NCBI GenBank assembly: GCA_020796225.1 | Contig: CM036771.1 | Span: 24,817,176-24,881,175, forward strand | DNA: 64,000 nucleotides | Reading direction: 5' to 3' | Source: Arion vulgaris | Taxonomy: Eukaryota > Mollusca > Gastropoda > Stylommatophora > Arionidae | Part shown: piece by piece, positions 21,679 to 32,384 of the stretch | Layout of the letters: each line of letters starts with the position of its first letter | Position numbering within the stretch: the first letter of the stretch is position 1 | Position numbers and translations under genes: made by a program | Notes under the pieces: model-generated | Seen by the model: the letters and a program-made list of their open reading frames with translations, nothing else | Database searches by the model: none | What the model was told of the DNA's origin: nothing

Positions 21679-21770
21679 CAGGATTTAACAGGATTCAAGT
21701 TACAGGATTCAAGTTACAGGATTCAAGTTACAGGATTCAAGTTACAGGATTCAAGTTACAGGATTCAATA
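21679..21770. repeat. 14-bp minisatellite, about 6 copies
   Basis: CAGGATTCAAGTTA repeated head to tail at the end of the RTE-like fragment, with the first unit diverged (CAGGATTTAA). Confidence 0.95.
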
Positions 21771-21784
21771 AGATTAATGATAGT

Positions 21785-22665
21785 TAGTTTTGATCTGGCA
21801 ATAAACAACTTGTTCGCAGCAACATCACCAGGATGTGAACCAGGATGTGATTTTATTTCAGAGTTCATCAAAGCTGAAGGATAACAAAGCATAAACATAT
21901 ATCATGCAGTATGTAAAACGCTATGGGAAACAGAAATATGGCCAAATGAATGGAAAATATCAATATTTATAACAATATTTTTAAAAAAGTGAGATACTTA
22001 AAAATATGTACTAATTACAGAACAGTGCCATTGATTAGCCAGACAAGTAAAATCTTACTAAAAGGATTATTAGAAGGAAGGTTGGAAGTAAAATGGGAGA
22101 AAAAATCAATATAATACAAGTTGGATTTAGATTAAACTGTGGTACACGCAAACACATATTTAACATGAGAACAATCATATAAAAATATTGAGAGTATTGT
22201 TTAGATTTACACTCATGTTTATTTACTTAATACCATTTGATTGTGCAGAACTTCAGGAATTGTGGAAAATAATGGAAGAATTTAGATTTAAAATAAATGT
22301 AAAAAAGATTATAATAGAACTTTATAGTGATCAAATGGTGGCTGTAAGAACATGCACTGATACATAAGATTGATTTGACAGAAAGCAAAAATTAGGACAA
22401 GGTTACATTCTGTCGCCTTTTCTGTTCAACAAATATGCTGAAAACATCATGAGGAATGTTACAGAAGATAGCAGAACAGAAATGTACAATTCTTTTATAA
22501 TGGGAGGAAGAGAAATACCTGAACTAAGATATGCTGACGATACAGTATTACTGTCAATATCGCAGAAAGGAAAGGAGAAAGTAATAATGGAAGTGCAAGA
22601 AAAGAAGCGAAAAACACATATCTGTATTATAATGAGGCAAAAACATTTACTCATTACCGTAATGC
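21785..22665 (+). pseudogene. LINE reverse transcriptase remnant
   Basis: RT blocks are in order but in shifting frames: an ELIKAEG-like block near 21,850-21,880, ETEIWPNEWKISIFI near 21,935, a NYRTVPLISQTSKILLKGLL-type block near 22,015-22,070, GFRLNCGTRKHIFNM near 22,125, ELWKIMEEFRFKINVKK near 22,250, LGQGYILSPFLFNKYAENIM near 22,395 (motif B) and LRYADDTVLLSIS near 22,525 (motif C, YADD intact). The motif order and LRYADDT wording fit RTE/BovB-like or Proto2-like LINEs. No endonuclease is visible upstream. Multiple stops make it inactive. Confidence 0.8.
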
Positions 22666-22684
22666 ATAAGTGTTCATCTATCGA

Positions 22685-22858
22685 CTAGGGCATAGAAGTG
22701 GTGGGAGTTCAATACCACACCCGACGTTTTACACGTGAGTAAAAGAATTAGCCCTTTTATCTCCTGCATACTAGGGTTTAATAATGTCGGGTAGCAGGTA
22801 CTTCATACCATAACATCTGAAAGGGCTACAGGATATTCAAACAAATGTATTTGATCAT
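22685..22858. other. Possible SINE piece
   Basis: GGTGGGAGTTCAATACCAC near 22,700 resembles a B-box, but no second copy or A-box was found, so the assignment is weak. Confidence 0.25.
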
Positions 22859-22871
22859 ATTTGTACATAGT

Positions 22872-23126
22872 CTTCTTCTTCTTCTTTGCGTCCGTTCTTT
22901 ACCACCAATTGTAATCACTCTTTGTGAAATGTTTGATCTCTGCCAAGAACGTGAATACTTTTCACATTGGTTTGGTAGGCCGCTAAACGCATAGACTTCT
23001 GCACGTTTAGAACACATGCATCCGATTTCAGTCAAACCTCCTTAGTCGCTTCTTACGACATACTTGGCAGGTAACAGTGGTTATATTCTTTACACGCAAA
23101 ATTTGGGCCCCGGTAACCACTCGGCG
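22872..23126 (-). mobile_element. SINE-B copy with imperfect target duplication
   Basis: Reversed, it starts CGCCGAGTGGTTACCGGGGC and has the core ATGTCGTAAGAAGCGACTAA, AAATCGGATGCATG, GCCTACCAAACCAATGTG and a GAAGAAGAAGAAG tail. Flanks ATTTGTACATAGT (22,859-22,871) and ATTTGTTTATAGT (23,127-23,139) are a diverged duplication. Confidence 0.88.
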
Positions 23127-23276
23127 ATTTGTTTATAGTGATTCTAAGTGTATACTTGGCCACAGTCAACTATAAACTCATAGGGCCGGCGGACTCAGGT
23201 AAAAATTATGCGAAATCAGAGCACAACCGGTCACGTGACCTCGCATTCCAGTATTGTTGTATTAAGACGAATTCGT

Positions 23277-24465
23277 TTTTAAATCAACACAATAACAAGC
23301 TAAATCAACACAATAACATGCTAAATCAACACAATAACAAGCTAAATCAACACAATAACATGCTAAATCAACACAATAACACGCTAAATCAACACAATAA
23401 CATACTAAATCAACACAATAACAATCTAAATCAACACAATAACACGCTAAATCAACACAATAACACGCTAAATCAACACAATAACATGCTAAATCAACAC
23501 AATAACATGCTAAATCAACACAATAACACGCTAAATCAAAGTTATATTATGCAACAAGTTCAGTTTAAATCAACACAATAACACGCTAAATCAAAGTTAT
23601 ATTATGCAACAAGTTCAGTTTAAATCAACACAATAACACGCTAAATCAAAGTTATATTATGTAACAAGTTCAGTTTAAATCAACACAATAACAAGCTAAA
23701 TCAACACAATAACATGCTAAATCAACACAATAACAAGCTAAATCAACACAATAACATGCTAAATCAACACAATAACACGCTAAATCAACACAATAACAAG
23801 CTAAATCAACACAATAACAAGCTAAATCAACACAATAACATGCTAAATCAACACAATAACATGCTAAATCAACACAATAACAAGCTAAATCAACACAATA
23901 ACAAGCTAAATCAACACAATAACATGCTAAATCAACACAATAACAAGCTAAATCAACACAATAACATGCTAAATCAACACAATAACACGCTAAATCAACA
24001 CAATAACAAGCTAAATCAACACAATAACAAGCTAAATCAACACAATAACATACTAAATCAACACAATAACATGCTAAATCAACACAATAACACGCTAAAT
24101 CAACACAATAACATACTAAATCAACACAATAACATGCTAAATCAACACAATAACACGCTAAATCAACACAATAACACGCTAAATCAACACAATAACAAGC
24201 TAAATCAACACAATAACACGCTAAATCAACACAATAACATGCTAAATCAACACAATAACACGCTAAATCAAAGTTATATTATGCAACAAGTTCAGTTTAA
24301 ATCAACACAATAACACGCTAAATCAAAGTTATATTATGTAACAAGTTCAGTTTAAATCAACACAATAACACGCTAAATCAAAGTTATATTATGTAACAAG
24401 TTCAGTTTAAATCAACACAATAACATGTTAAATCAAAGTTATATTATGCAACAAGTTAAATTTAA
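23277..24465. repeat. 21-bp satellite with interspersed 55-bp composite units
   Basis: The basic unit AAATCAACACAATAACATGC plus T (M/K/T-type third positions ATG/AAG/ACG/ATA/AAT) appears about 45 times. At 23,531-23,690 and 24,268-24,460 the unit is fused with a 34-bp segment (AAATCAAAGTTATATTATG, CAACAAGTTCAGTTT) to make a 55-bp composite repeated three to four times. The block 21-mers then composites occurs twice, so the array has a higher-order duplication. Open frames reading LNQHNNM arise from the stop-free 21-bp unit. Confidence 0.97.
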
Positions 24466-24869
24466 AAATAAGGAATATCAGTATTATGAATAGTTTTAAT
24501 AAATAAATAACCATAGACTCATAGAATTGAGTAAAATTGCAAAATAGCTTACAGTGTTCTATCAAATATTTATAAATTTCAGCCCCCCCCCACCAAATTG
24601 AAACTAGGTCAGGGTTTCTCCATTCAGTAATGCGGCCTAATATTAGAGTTGGCTGTGATTTGGCAAAGTCGAGTCAGAGATTGCACGCAGGCAATGCGTG
24701 AAATTACTGCAACATTCTAAGATAAAAATATTCACTTCGGTTTTCGTGCCCTGACATGCTGGAATTGAGGGCAATGAGCTCGTGCACATGCTCTCTGGCT
24801 TGGCAGCTGTGTCAGAAGAAAGAGCACCGGAACGTCTGGTATAATAAATGCAGTGATGTACTCCTCCCA

Positions 24870-25240
24870 ACACACCTCGGAAAGCTCACCACGTGGGATA
24901 TGAAATGCTTGAGAAAGGCAGTGAGGTCACCAGGAAAGATAGACTACGAAATGAGGACATCAGAAGCAGAGTGGGCATAACTTTATGCACCGAATACATT
25001 GAAAGACAACAAATTCAGTGGTTTGGACATTTTATAAGAATGGAATACAACCAACCACCAATAACAGCATACAATAAAATGAGATCAGGTACTAGAGCCA
25101 AGGGAAAACCAAGAAAAAGATGGATAGACATTATCAAGACCACACTAAATAAACACAGATATAACACAACAAGGGCAACTCATCTGGCCCAAGCACGCAA
25201 ATTAAAGCTTCCACCCTTACGATCCATTATCGAAACCTCG
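24870..25240 (+). mobile_element. LINE 3' end (CYQSQTW family)
   Basis: Encodes KLTTWDMKCLRKAV, then after a frameshift DIRSRVGITLCTEYIERQQI, QWFGHFIRMEYNQPPITAYN and AKGKPRKRWIDIIKTTLN. The stretch RMRCLRK...R.KWFGHL.RM is shared with 60,540-60,720. C-terminal fragment. Confidence 0.75.
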
Positions 25241-25261
25241 AGTGCTGTACATTTTCATATT

Positions 25262-25924
25262 TAATCATTAATTTTACATTACTTATGTAATACTCTATAT
25301 ACAAGTTTTTGTTCAGTCGGCCTAAATTATCATTCGAACGTGTCTGACCTTTAAACTGTAATAATCACAATATAAGATTTAAATAAAACAACAGTTAAGT
25401 AATTTTTTTATTTGCCTGGAGGCCAAGGATGACGGAATAATGAAGTGCTCTTTTATTTCAAACATTCCAGGTCATGTAATTGCTGGAAACTTAACTCATG
25501 CTTGTCTGAAACGTGTCTTGCTCGAGTGAGCCGCCGCATGGGCTCGATCACAGAGTCTCGGTTTCAAGTGTGCTTAATAAAAAATAAATGAGGTAGATTG
25601 TTAGCGTGGGCTGGCACAAATTACAATTTGCCAGACTAGAACATTCTTAACTATTCTTGCAACTGGGAGAGGATTTGCACCTCACAGGTTTTTCAAATTA
25701 CAATAATTTCTTTCTATAATCTTCAAAGAAAAGGATCATTAATTTAAGCTAGACAAAGAGGAAAGATTTAAACAATAGAAAAATGTTGAGATTAGTATCT
25801 TTTGAATTTAAACTAGACAAAGAGGAAAGATTTAAACAATAGAAAAATGTTGAGAACATTAGTATATTTTTTCAAATGCATTCAACTTGCTTACTTTTAT
25901 TATATTACCTGTCAATAATTCTTC
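25262..25924. other. No recognisable gene; one 64-bp direct duplication
   Basis: CTAGACAAAGAGGAAAGATT and the following AAACAATAGAAAAATGTTGAG occur at about 25,749-25,792 and again at 25,813-25,856. Nothing else is defined. Confidence 0.45.
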
Positions 25925-26022
25925 TTCTTCTCTCTCTCTTTCTCTTTCTCTCTCTTTCTCTCTCTCTCTTTCTCTCTCTCTCTCTTCTCTCTCTCTCTTT
26001 CTCTCTCTCTCTTTCTCTCAAA
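25925..26022. repeat. (CT)n microsatellite
   Basis: TCTCTCTTTCTC-type simple repeat of about 95 bp. Opposite-strand open frames rich in RERE are artefacts of it. Confidence 0.97.
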
Positions 26023-26214
26023 CTATCTATGACTCTGTATGTATATACCATCCTCTTCCTTGTTCCACCTAATTTATATTTGCTGTTAAAATCATGTGTT
26101 TTAAACTTCATTGTCTTGGACTACCTAGTCAATGTTGTAGATCAGTGGCTCTAACATTTCTCCACATACGTAATAAATGTAAACCAATTTCTAAAACAGC
26201 AGTTCCTTTTTTTT

Positions 26215-26278
26215 TTAAAATATGCGTTTTTGTTTGTTTATTTGTTTGTTTGTTTGTGTGTTTGTTTGTTTGTTTGCA
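26215..26278. repeat. (GTTT)n microsatellite
   Basis: GTTTGTTTATTTGTTTG repeated beside the SINE-like stretch that follows. Confidence 0.9.
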
Positions 26279-26620
26279 TTCATTCTTTACGACCAGTTTT
26301 ATTACTCTTTTGTGATATGTTTGACATTAGCCTAGAACGACTGACTATAAGTTGCTGCACCTCCGTTCGTAGGCCCTACACGTGTAAAGCGGACCCATCC
26401 GCTTATTTTGTTCTACTGGAAATGTTTGAATCTGTCTCGCTGACAAGCAGTTCCTCAAACTTTTCCTTTCTTCGTGTGTTCGTTGCTCTTTAACGATCAT
26501 TGTTAGTCGTATATTTGGACGTTATGATCTGCGTTTAAGATTATGTCTACACTTTGCATCCTTTCTGACTGTGTGAGATCGTTCCGGATTAAGAATATTC
26601 TCAGCCATTTGGGACTCATA
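26270..26620 (-). mobile_element. SINE-B-related element (divergent subfamily)
   Basis: CATTCTTTACGACCAGTTTT and TTTTGTGATATGTTTGA match the antisense tail region of SINE-B. Further right, TTTCTGACTGTGTGAGATCG and GATTAAGAATATTCTCAGCC recur in diverged form at 48,516-48,560 and 48,685-48,730. This suggests a longer third subfamily. Confidence 0.5.
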
Positions 26621-26927
26621 GCTTGTCACTCGCACAATCCATTTTCGGCTATATATTTGTTTTTCCCCCACAACTGACACTTTTGTTCAATACCTATCTT
26701 AATTGAACATAGTTGACATGAGATAATAAGTTGTTGAACAATAATAACTATAATAGAAGTACAAGCCACAGATATAATTTTAAAATATTCGTTACAGAAA
26801 CTCACTTGGTAAAAAAGATCACTAGACGATTGAAACATTGTGAGTGAGATTATTGAGCTTGCTTTGAAACACTTAGTTTCTGGAGATCACGCTAAACCAT
26901 GCAAGATACTTCTTAAATACAAACTTT

Positions 26928-27120
26928 GCCTGCCCAGCGTGTTAATATCGCGTTGGACGACGGGTGACAAGCCCTCTGTGAGTGCGGTTCAATTCCGCTG
27001 AATGGCAAAAAAGCCGCAGGTTCTCCAGATTTACGGTTTTCGTGACACCGAACCGAAGGGTTACGATGTCCATGGCACAGAGCTGAACGCTCAAGTGCTC
27101 TTGATCGGACAATAAAAATC
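26928..27120 (+). mobile_element. SINE-E copy
   Basis: A diverged copy of 5396-5605: GTGCGGTTCAATTCCGC, CCAGATTTACGGTTTTCG, GAACCGAAGGGTTACGATG and TCCATGGCACAGAGC. Confidence 0.75.
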
Positions 27121-27184
27121 CAAACTTTATTGTTCCATAACTAAAGTTTTGAACGTTTTTGTTTACATTACTTGTTACCCTCCA

Positions 27185-27310
27185 CACATACTGCTTATTT
27201 TTAGAGTACCACTGATTGGCCATGCACGTACCGCACGGGGCACGCGTACCATCGGTTGGGAATATATTTTCTAAATTGTTATTTCTGTTTGACATATTGT
27301 CCTTTCTTTA
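27185..27310 (+). repeat. Unclassified interspersed repeat, copy 1
   Basis: ACTGCTTATTTTTAGAGTACC, GGCCATGCACGTACCGCAC and GCGTACCATCGGTTGGGAAT recur at 32,045-32,180 in the same orientation. No coding or tRNA-like features. Confidence 0.7.
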
Positions 27311-27689
27311 AACATATCCGACTTCATATAATTGGTTCTCTAGTTATTTTAATAGATGTATTTGCAACAAACAAAATCTCATTTACGTCAATGATGTGTT
27401 TTATCCTTGAGAATGACAATGATTGTCGTCATTCCGCTTGAGAGCTTTCTTGCGTCTATTTATCACGACTGTCAGAATGTGGAAGTGCAATATGCACTTG
27501 TGGAATGCTCGTAACTCACCGAGAAGATAAGAGAATTGTTACCAAGTTAACCATTAATTACAAATGCCCTTCATAACACTACTAAACAGTTACATACCAT
27601 TTGCATTATTTCTGACAATTGTATTCATTGGATGGTAAAAACAGACAAAAACAAGCAAGACTTTCAGAACGCAAGACAAACGATTTGAC
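27311..27689. other. No recognisable gene
   Basis: AT-rich. No element ends or domains seen. Confidence 0.35.
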
Positions 27690-27870
27690 ATAAATAGTAG
27701 CGCCACAGAGAGCCCTGGTTCGAATCCGTAGAGTGTCATTTGTTCACAAGTCTATTTAGCTGGGGGATCTAGGAAGTGTGTTTTGTGCAATACTATTGGA
27801 AGGTGCAGGATCTTTGCTTCGGAGAGGGACAAAGCTATGTAAGAAACAAGGTGCAGTGATGTCTTTAAAT
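27690..27870 (+). mobile_element. SINE-A copy, degraded
   Basis: CCTGGTTCGAATCCGTAGAG is a B-box. Then a body with GTGCAATACTATTGGAAGG and GCTTCGGAGAGGGACAAAGC matches the family at 37,955, 42,040, 46,436 and 54,575. The A-box end is weak. Confidence 0.65.
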
Positions 27871-28019
27871 CTCCTTTAAACTTTCTATCCACACACACGC
27901 AGGCTCGCACGCCCACACATACATACATATAATTGGGAAGGAAACATCAGGAGGTGAACAAGCAACACGCCTGGCAAGGTGTAGAGTTAGAGCAAAAGAC
28001 ATAACTTGTTGGAAAGTCA

Positions 28020-28225
28020 TTACAGCCAACCTTCAATACACAGCGGCACAGTATTGTTCTTTCCTCTCTTTCTCACATCTTTCTCTCTCTCCCTCTCGCA
28101 ACCTTAATACACAGACGGCACAGTATTGGTCTTTCCCCTCTTTCTCATCTCTCTCCTCTCTCTCTCTCTTCTCACAACCTTCAATACACAGAGCACAGTA
28201 TTGGTCTTTCACTTCTCTTTCTCCA

Positions 28226-28256
<31 letters not shown>

Positions 28257-28365
28257 ACAGCCAACCTTCAATACACAGACGGCACAGTATTGTTCTTTCA
28301 CTCTCTCTTTCTCTATATCTTTCTATCTCTCTCTCTCTCTATACACACACATATATATATATAAA
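28020..28365. repeat. Tandem repeat of about 75 bp with internal (CT)n, four copies
   Basis: CAACCTTCAATACACAGAC plus GGCACAGTATTGGTCTTTC followed by variable (CT)n, at about 28,028, 28,098, 28,175 and 28,262. Unit length varies through the CT tract. It ends in (CT)n-(TA)n. Confidence 0.85.
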
Positions 28366-28434
28366 TATATATATAAAGACATTGATATAAGTAACAATAA
28401 AATACTAATGGATATATAAAGAAAAGTATAGCAG

Positions 28435-28625
28435 AATGCTTTATTCCTTTCGTACCGTTGGATATTACATAGAAATTTATCCATACCGCTCTATCCTGGA
28501 AATCTCGCGCAATCTCTTCTATTGTTTGAATCTGACATTTCTCGGTTTTCTGAGTTGAGCTCCTTTCATGTTTTCCCAAAGGTGTGATTTCTGTCATGAA
28601 CCACTTGACTCCCATCTTAACTGTT
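28435..28625 (-). mobile_element. LINE C-terminal fragment
   Basis: The minus strand reads IEEIARDFQDRAVWINFYVI near 28,450-28,520, like the ARDRxxWR ending of many LINE ORF2 proteins. A related sequence, ATTCCTCTCGTACCGTTATA through GGGCAACTCGCTCAATCTC, is at 35,648-35,735. Confidence 0.5.
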
Positions 28626-28630
28626 ACCTT

Positions 28631-28881
28631 CGCCGAGTGGTTACCGGGGCCCAAATTTGGGGTGTAAAGAATATAATCACTGTTACCTGCCACGCATGTC
28701 GTAAGAGGCGATTAGGAGGTTTGGCTGAAATCGGATGCACATGTCCTAAACGCATAGAAGTCTATGTGTTTAGGGCCTACCAAACCAATGTGCAACGTAT
28801 ACCACGTTATTGGCAAAGATCAAACATATCACAAAGTGTGACTAAAATTGGTCGTAAAGAACGAACGCAAAGAAGAAGAAG
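28631..28881 (+). mobile_element. SINE-B copy, full length with target duplication
   Basis: Flanked by AACTGTTACCTT (28,619-28,630) and AACTGTTATCTT (28,882-28,893). Starts CGCCGAGTGGTTACCGGGGC, core GCATGTCGTAAGAGGCGATT, then GGCTGAAATCGGATGCACAT, GCCTACCAAACCAATGTGC, AAACATATCACAAAGTGTG and an AAGAAGAAGAAG tail. Length 251 bp. No convincing A/B box seen in the head. Confidence 0.92.
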
Positions 28882-29039
28882 AACTGTTATCTTGATTCTT
28901 TGATCATTTGTTCTCAAAGTATGCCCAACATATCTCCATCATCTCCTTTTTACTACATTTGATACTAGAGGTTGACCAGACATTTCTCTGATTTCATCAC
29001 TTCTCCTTATTTCGTCTTGAATTTAACTTGCTTTCTTTA

Positions 29040-29175
29040 TCTTTAGGTTTTTTCAACTTTCGCTGCCATGTGTTAGGATTGATACAACATTGAAATTGAA
29101 AATTCGTAATAGAGTTTTAATACTATATCTGCAAAGAGAGCAATGTCCTATAAAGGATACGCACCTTGATGATGA
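29040..29175 (+). mobile_element. Short retroposon 3' stub
   Basis: TGCAAAGAGAGCAATGTCC, TATAAAGGATACGCACC and TTGATGATGATG match, inverted, the 3' end of the 45,199-45,966 insertion (45,200-45,255). Confidence 0.55.
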
Positions 29176-29183
29176 TGTCTATA

Positions 29184-29540
29184 TCAGTTGGAGTTCCATA
29201 TTTTGTTTACTCTTGTTGAATCTGATGTTACTTTGACAATTTGCAATACACATTCTTTTTTGTGTCCGTATATATTCCTTGCAGTCAAGATGCTATTCAA
29301 ATAGAGGAACTGCTCTTTTATTTTTATCCTTTTACACTCCTGCTTGATATGTGCATTACGTGTCATTGGTGTCTTCACTATATTTGTCATATCGTAACTT
29401 ATCTGCAGTCCAACGTTTGATGCTATGGACGATAATATATCTGTTTTTTTTCTTTGCATATCTTGGTTGTTTTTACTTAGCAAAGTAGTATCATCTGCTG
29501 CAAAATCAAGTGTTCCAGTCGTCTGTTTGCCTTCCAATTA
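29184..29540 (-). pseudogene. LINE RT motif C fragment beside a minisatellite
   Basis: The minus strand reads GTLDFAADDTTLLSKNNQDM (a FADD-type motif C with one extra Ala), then GLQISYDMTN and later EQFLYLNSILTARN, the order expected after RT motif C in Jockey/CR1-like LINEs. Just upstream of motif C, sequence encoding EGKQTTGT turns into the 31-bp array. Motifs A and B are missing. Confidence 0.7.
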
Positions 29541-30873
29541 ATGTTCCAGTAGTCTGTTTGCCTTCCAATTAATGTTCCAGTCTTCTGTTTGCCTTCCAAT
29601 TAATGTTCCAGTAGTCTGTTTGCCTTCCAATTAATGTTCCAGTAGTCTGTTTGCCTTCCAATTAATGTTCCAGTAGTCTGTTTGCCTTCCAATTAATGTT
29701 CCAGTAGTCTGTTTGCCTTCCAATTAATGTTCCAGTCGTCTGTTTGCCTTCCAATTAATGTTCCAGTAGTCTGTTTGCCTTCCAATTAATGTTCCAGTCG
29801 TCTGTTTGCCTTCCAATTAATGTTCCAGTAGTCTGTCGCTTCAATTAATGTTCCAGTAGTCTGTTTGCCTTCCAATTAATGTTCCAGTAGTCTGTTTGCC
29901 TTCCAATTAATGTTCCAGTAGTCTGTTTGCCTTCCAATTAATGTTCCAGTAGTCTGTTTGCCGTCCAATTAATGTTCCAGTAGTCTGTTTGCCTTCCAAT
30001 TAATGTTCCAGTAGTCTGTTTGCCTTCCAATTAATGTTCCAGTCGTCTGTTTGCCTTCCAATTAATGTTCCAGTCGTCTGTTTGCCTTCCAATTAATGTT
30101 CCAGTAGTCTGTTTGCCGTCCAATTAATGTTCCAGTCGTCTGTTTGCCTTCCAATTAATGTTCCAGTAGTCTGTTTGCCTTCCAATTAATGTTCCAGTAG
30201 TCTGTTTGCCTTCCAATTAATGTTCCAGTAGTCTGTTTGCCTTCCAATTAATGTTCCAGTAGTCTGTTTGCCTTCCAATTAATGTTCCAGTAGTCTGTTT
30301 GCCTTCCAATTAATGTTCCAGTGGTCTGTTTGCCTTCCAATTAATGTTCCAGTCGTCTGTTTGCCTTCCAATTAATGTTCCAGTAGTCTGTTTGCCTTCC
30401 AATTAATGTTCCAGTAGTCTGTTTGCCTTCCAATTAATGTTCCAGTAGTCTGTTTGCCTTCCAATTAATGTTCCAGTGGTCTGTTTGCCTTCCAATTAAT
30501 GTTCCAGTAGTCTGTTTGCCTTCCAATTAATGTTCCAGTAGTCTGTTTGCCTTCCAATTAATGTTCCAGTAGTCTGTTTGCCTTCCAATTAATGTTCCAG
30601 TGGTCTGTTTGCCTTCCAATTAATGTTCCAGTCGTCTGTTTGCCTTCCCATTAATGTTCCAGTAGTCTGTTTGCCTTCCAATTAATGTTCCAGTAGTCTG
30701 TTTGCCTTCCAATTAATGTTCCAGTGGTCTGTTTGCCTTCCAATTAATGTTCCAGTCGTCTGTTTGCCTTCCAATTAATGTTCCAGTAGTCTGTTCGCCT
30801 TCCAATTAATGTTCCAGTAGTCTGTTTGCCTTCCAATTAATGTTCCAGTAGTCTGTTTGCCTTCCAATTAATG
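29511..30873. repeat. 31-bp minisatellite, about 44 copies
   Basis: Unit AATGTTCCAGTAGTCTG then TTTGCCTTCCAATT. The main variable site is CAGTAGTC/CAGTCGTC/CAGTGGTC. One shortened unit (GTCTGTCGCTTCAATT) is near 29,836. The left end passes directly into LINE RT coding sequence on the minus strand. Confidence 0.97.
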
Positions 30874-30949
30874 GTGACATAATGAGCTTTCATTGAAACG
30901 CGTAGGAGGTCGTTTGAAATATATTGCAGCCGAAAGTTAATGTACTGAT

Positions 30950-31141
30950 CGTCATCAAATAGCTTGTCCTGAGCAGAAATTTGCCACCCTAACAGTCCTT
31001 CAGAACTTATCTCTCTCATAGGTCAGATGTCTCGCCTCTGCAGTCGTTATGTCCAAACCATGTTACATCCTGAATCCATCTTCTCCGTGGTCTTCCTCTT
31101 CTCCCTCTTTGCTGGTATGCCTCCTTCCATGATCGTACCTA
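30950..31141 (-). mobile_element. LINE 3' end, GMEKTIIEG family (uninterrupted copy)
   Basis: Same 3' end as at 12,405-12,860 but without the (TA)n and MITE: AGCTTGTCCTGAGCAGAAAT, GTCCTTCAGAACTTATCTC, CTCTGCAGTCGTTATG and AATCCATCTTCTCCGTGGTC. On the minus strand this is the RRGRPRR..DG end and tail of the family. Confidence 0.8.
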
Positions 31142-31639
31142 ACTAATTAATATATATATGCAAATGTATATTTTGGTGTCCAAGGTTGCTAATGAAAACC
31201 ACAGTTTAAATTTTGAAATTAATCTATAATCTCTTTAAGGAAGTATTTTGGTCAAGAAATGTGTTACTAAAATTACTAACATTCAAATGGCTAAGGCTCA
31301 GCTTTGAGAATAGAGAGGCACTACACATTTTGCATGCTGATTCTAATCATATCTATCTAAAAATGACACAATCTTTTTTACATAACATTTTTCAATTATT
31401 TATCTGCAATATTGCTTTGTCATCCATCACCTGGCCTCGCTTTCCAAACTTTCTAGCTGTAAAACATATTAGACACGAAGTCGTACATCGTTGTAAGATT
31501 TCTTCAAGCAGACAGCGAACAACAATAAATACCATCATTCATCATTTGTTTAGTCATTAAGAAAATATTTAATTTAGCAATAGAATTCAAAGACAATATT
31601 TCCTGCATTCAATTTAAATTTAAACATAAAATATGAAGT
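31142..31639. other. Unrecognised open frame (31,213-31,560) in AT-rich DNA
   Basis: A plus-strand frame of 115 codons starts with ATG at 31,213. Its product would be basic, His/Leu/Ile-rich and without a recognisable motif, signal peptide or repeat. It could be chance or an exon-like remnant. I cannot assign it. Confidence 0.25.
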
Positions 31640-31965
31640 ATAATTTGCATCGAAAGCATCGTTTGTTGAGGAGTTTGAGTTGGATAATGTGGATGTTCTT
31701 CGGTCTCTTGGCTAATTACTATTGGATGAGAAGACTAAAATATACCTTAAATAAATAGAGAGATTTAGGAAGTTTGAAATTATACGTTGTACAAGTAGAA
31801 CTGATTGCTTGAGGAGCAGAGATAGAAGTGTGTTTAGCCAGCGAGCCACATGAGCCATCAGTATGGATACCATTCGACATATGTTGAAGGAGACTGAGCA
31901 CCTATGGATCTGTCCAGAATGCTATGACGTCAGTTCAGTAGCCAATAACGAATACTCCAAGAAAT
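31640..31965 (+). mobile_element. I-like LINE 3' end
   Basis: Sense-strand match to the end of the LINE at 1548: GCATCGAAAGCATCGTTTG, GGATGTTCTTCGGTCTCTTG, ATCAGTATGGATACCATTCG, then HLWICPEC coding at about 31,895-31,920 and GACGTCAGTTCAGTAGCC. 5'-truncated within RNase H. Confidence 0.8.
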
Positions 31966-32044
31966 TATTATGAAGAAGACAAACAATAGTACTAAGAAAT
32001 TATAAATTATTTATTGAGACTTTTACTTTATTTGTTTTTCCACT

Positions 32045-32180
32045 AATACTGCTTATTTTTAGAATACCGCTGAACGGCTATGCTCGTACCGTACAGGACA
32101 CGCGTACCATCGGTTGGGAATATATGTTCTAAGCTGTTCATTTTGTTTGATATATTGTCCTTTCTTAAAACGAACAGTGT
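32045..32180 (+). repeat. Unclassified interspersed repeat, copy 2
   Basis: Matches 27,185-27,310 (CTGCTTATTTTTAGAATACC, CGTACCATCGGTTGGGAATA, ATATTGTCCTTTCTT). Confidence 0.7.
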
Positions 32181-32384
32181 ACAGTCACATTTTGGAGGAC
32201 TAGCAGCATAGATGTAGATTATTTATGAACATAGGATGAAGGAATTAGAAAGAAGAACAAACATAATGCACAAGCTTGAACAATTAAAACCTCTATGGCG
32301 TAGGACAACAAAGAACAGTATAATAAGAGCATGCTTATTTCTAGAAGCAATATGAATGAATGAAAATAGCAGCATATCCTTTAC

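Noticed and set aside
23129..24313. Asn/Gln/His-rich repeat protein (LNQHNNM) of 150 and 199 codons
   Set aside because: Translation artefact of the 21-bp array. The frame is lost at the composite units and there is no non-repeat domain.
23277..24465. CRISPR-like array (direct repeats with short variable parts)
   Set aside because: There are no unique spacers. The units are contiguous, the sequence context is eukaryotic, and no cas genes are present.
25876..26154. Leu/Ser-rich hydrophobic and RERE-rich frames
   Set aside because: Translation of the (CT)n microsatellite. The same applies at 52,109-52,395 and 28,126-28,419.
31213..31560. Host gene exon of 115 codons
   Set aside because: No recognisable motif, codon pattern or splice context. 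The length is not exceptional for AT-rich DNA of this extent. Left as unassigned.
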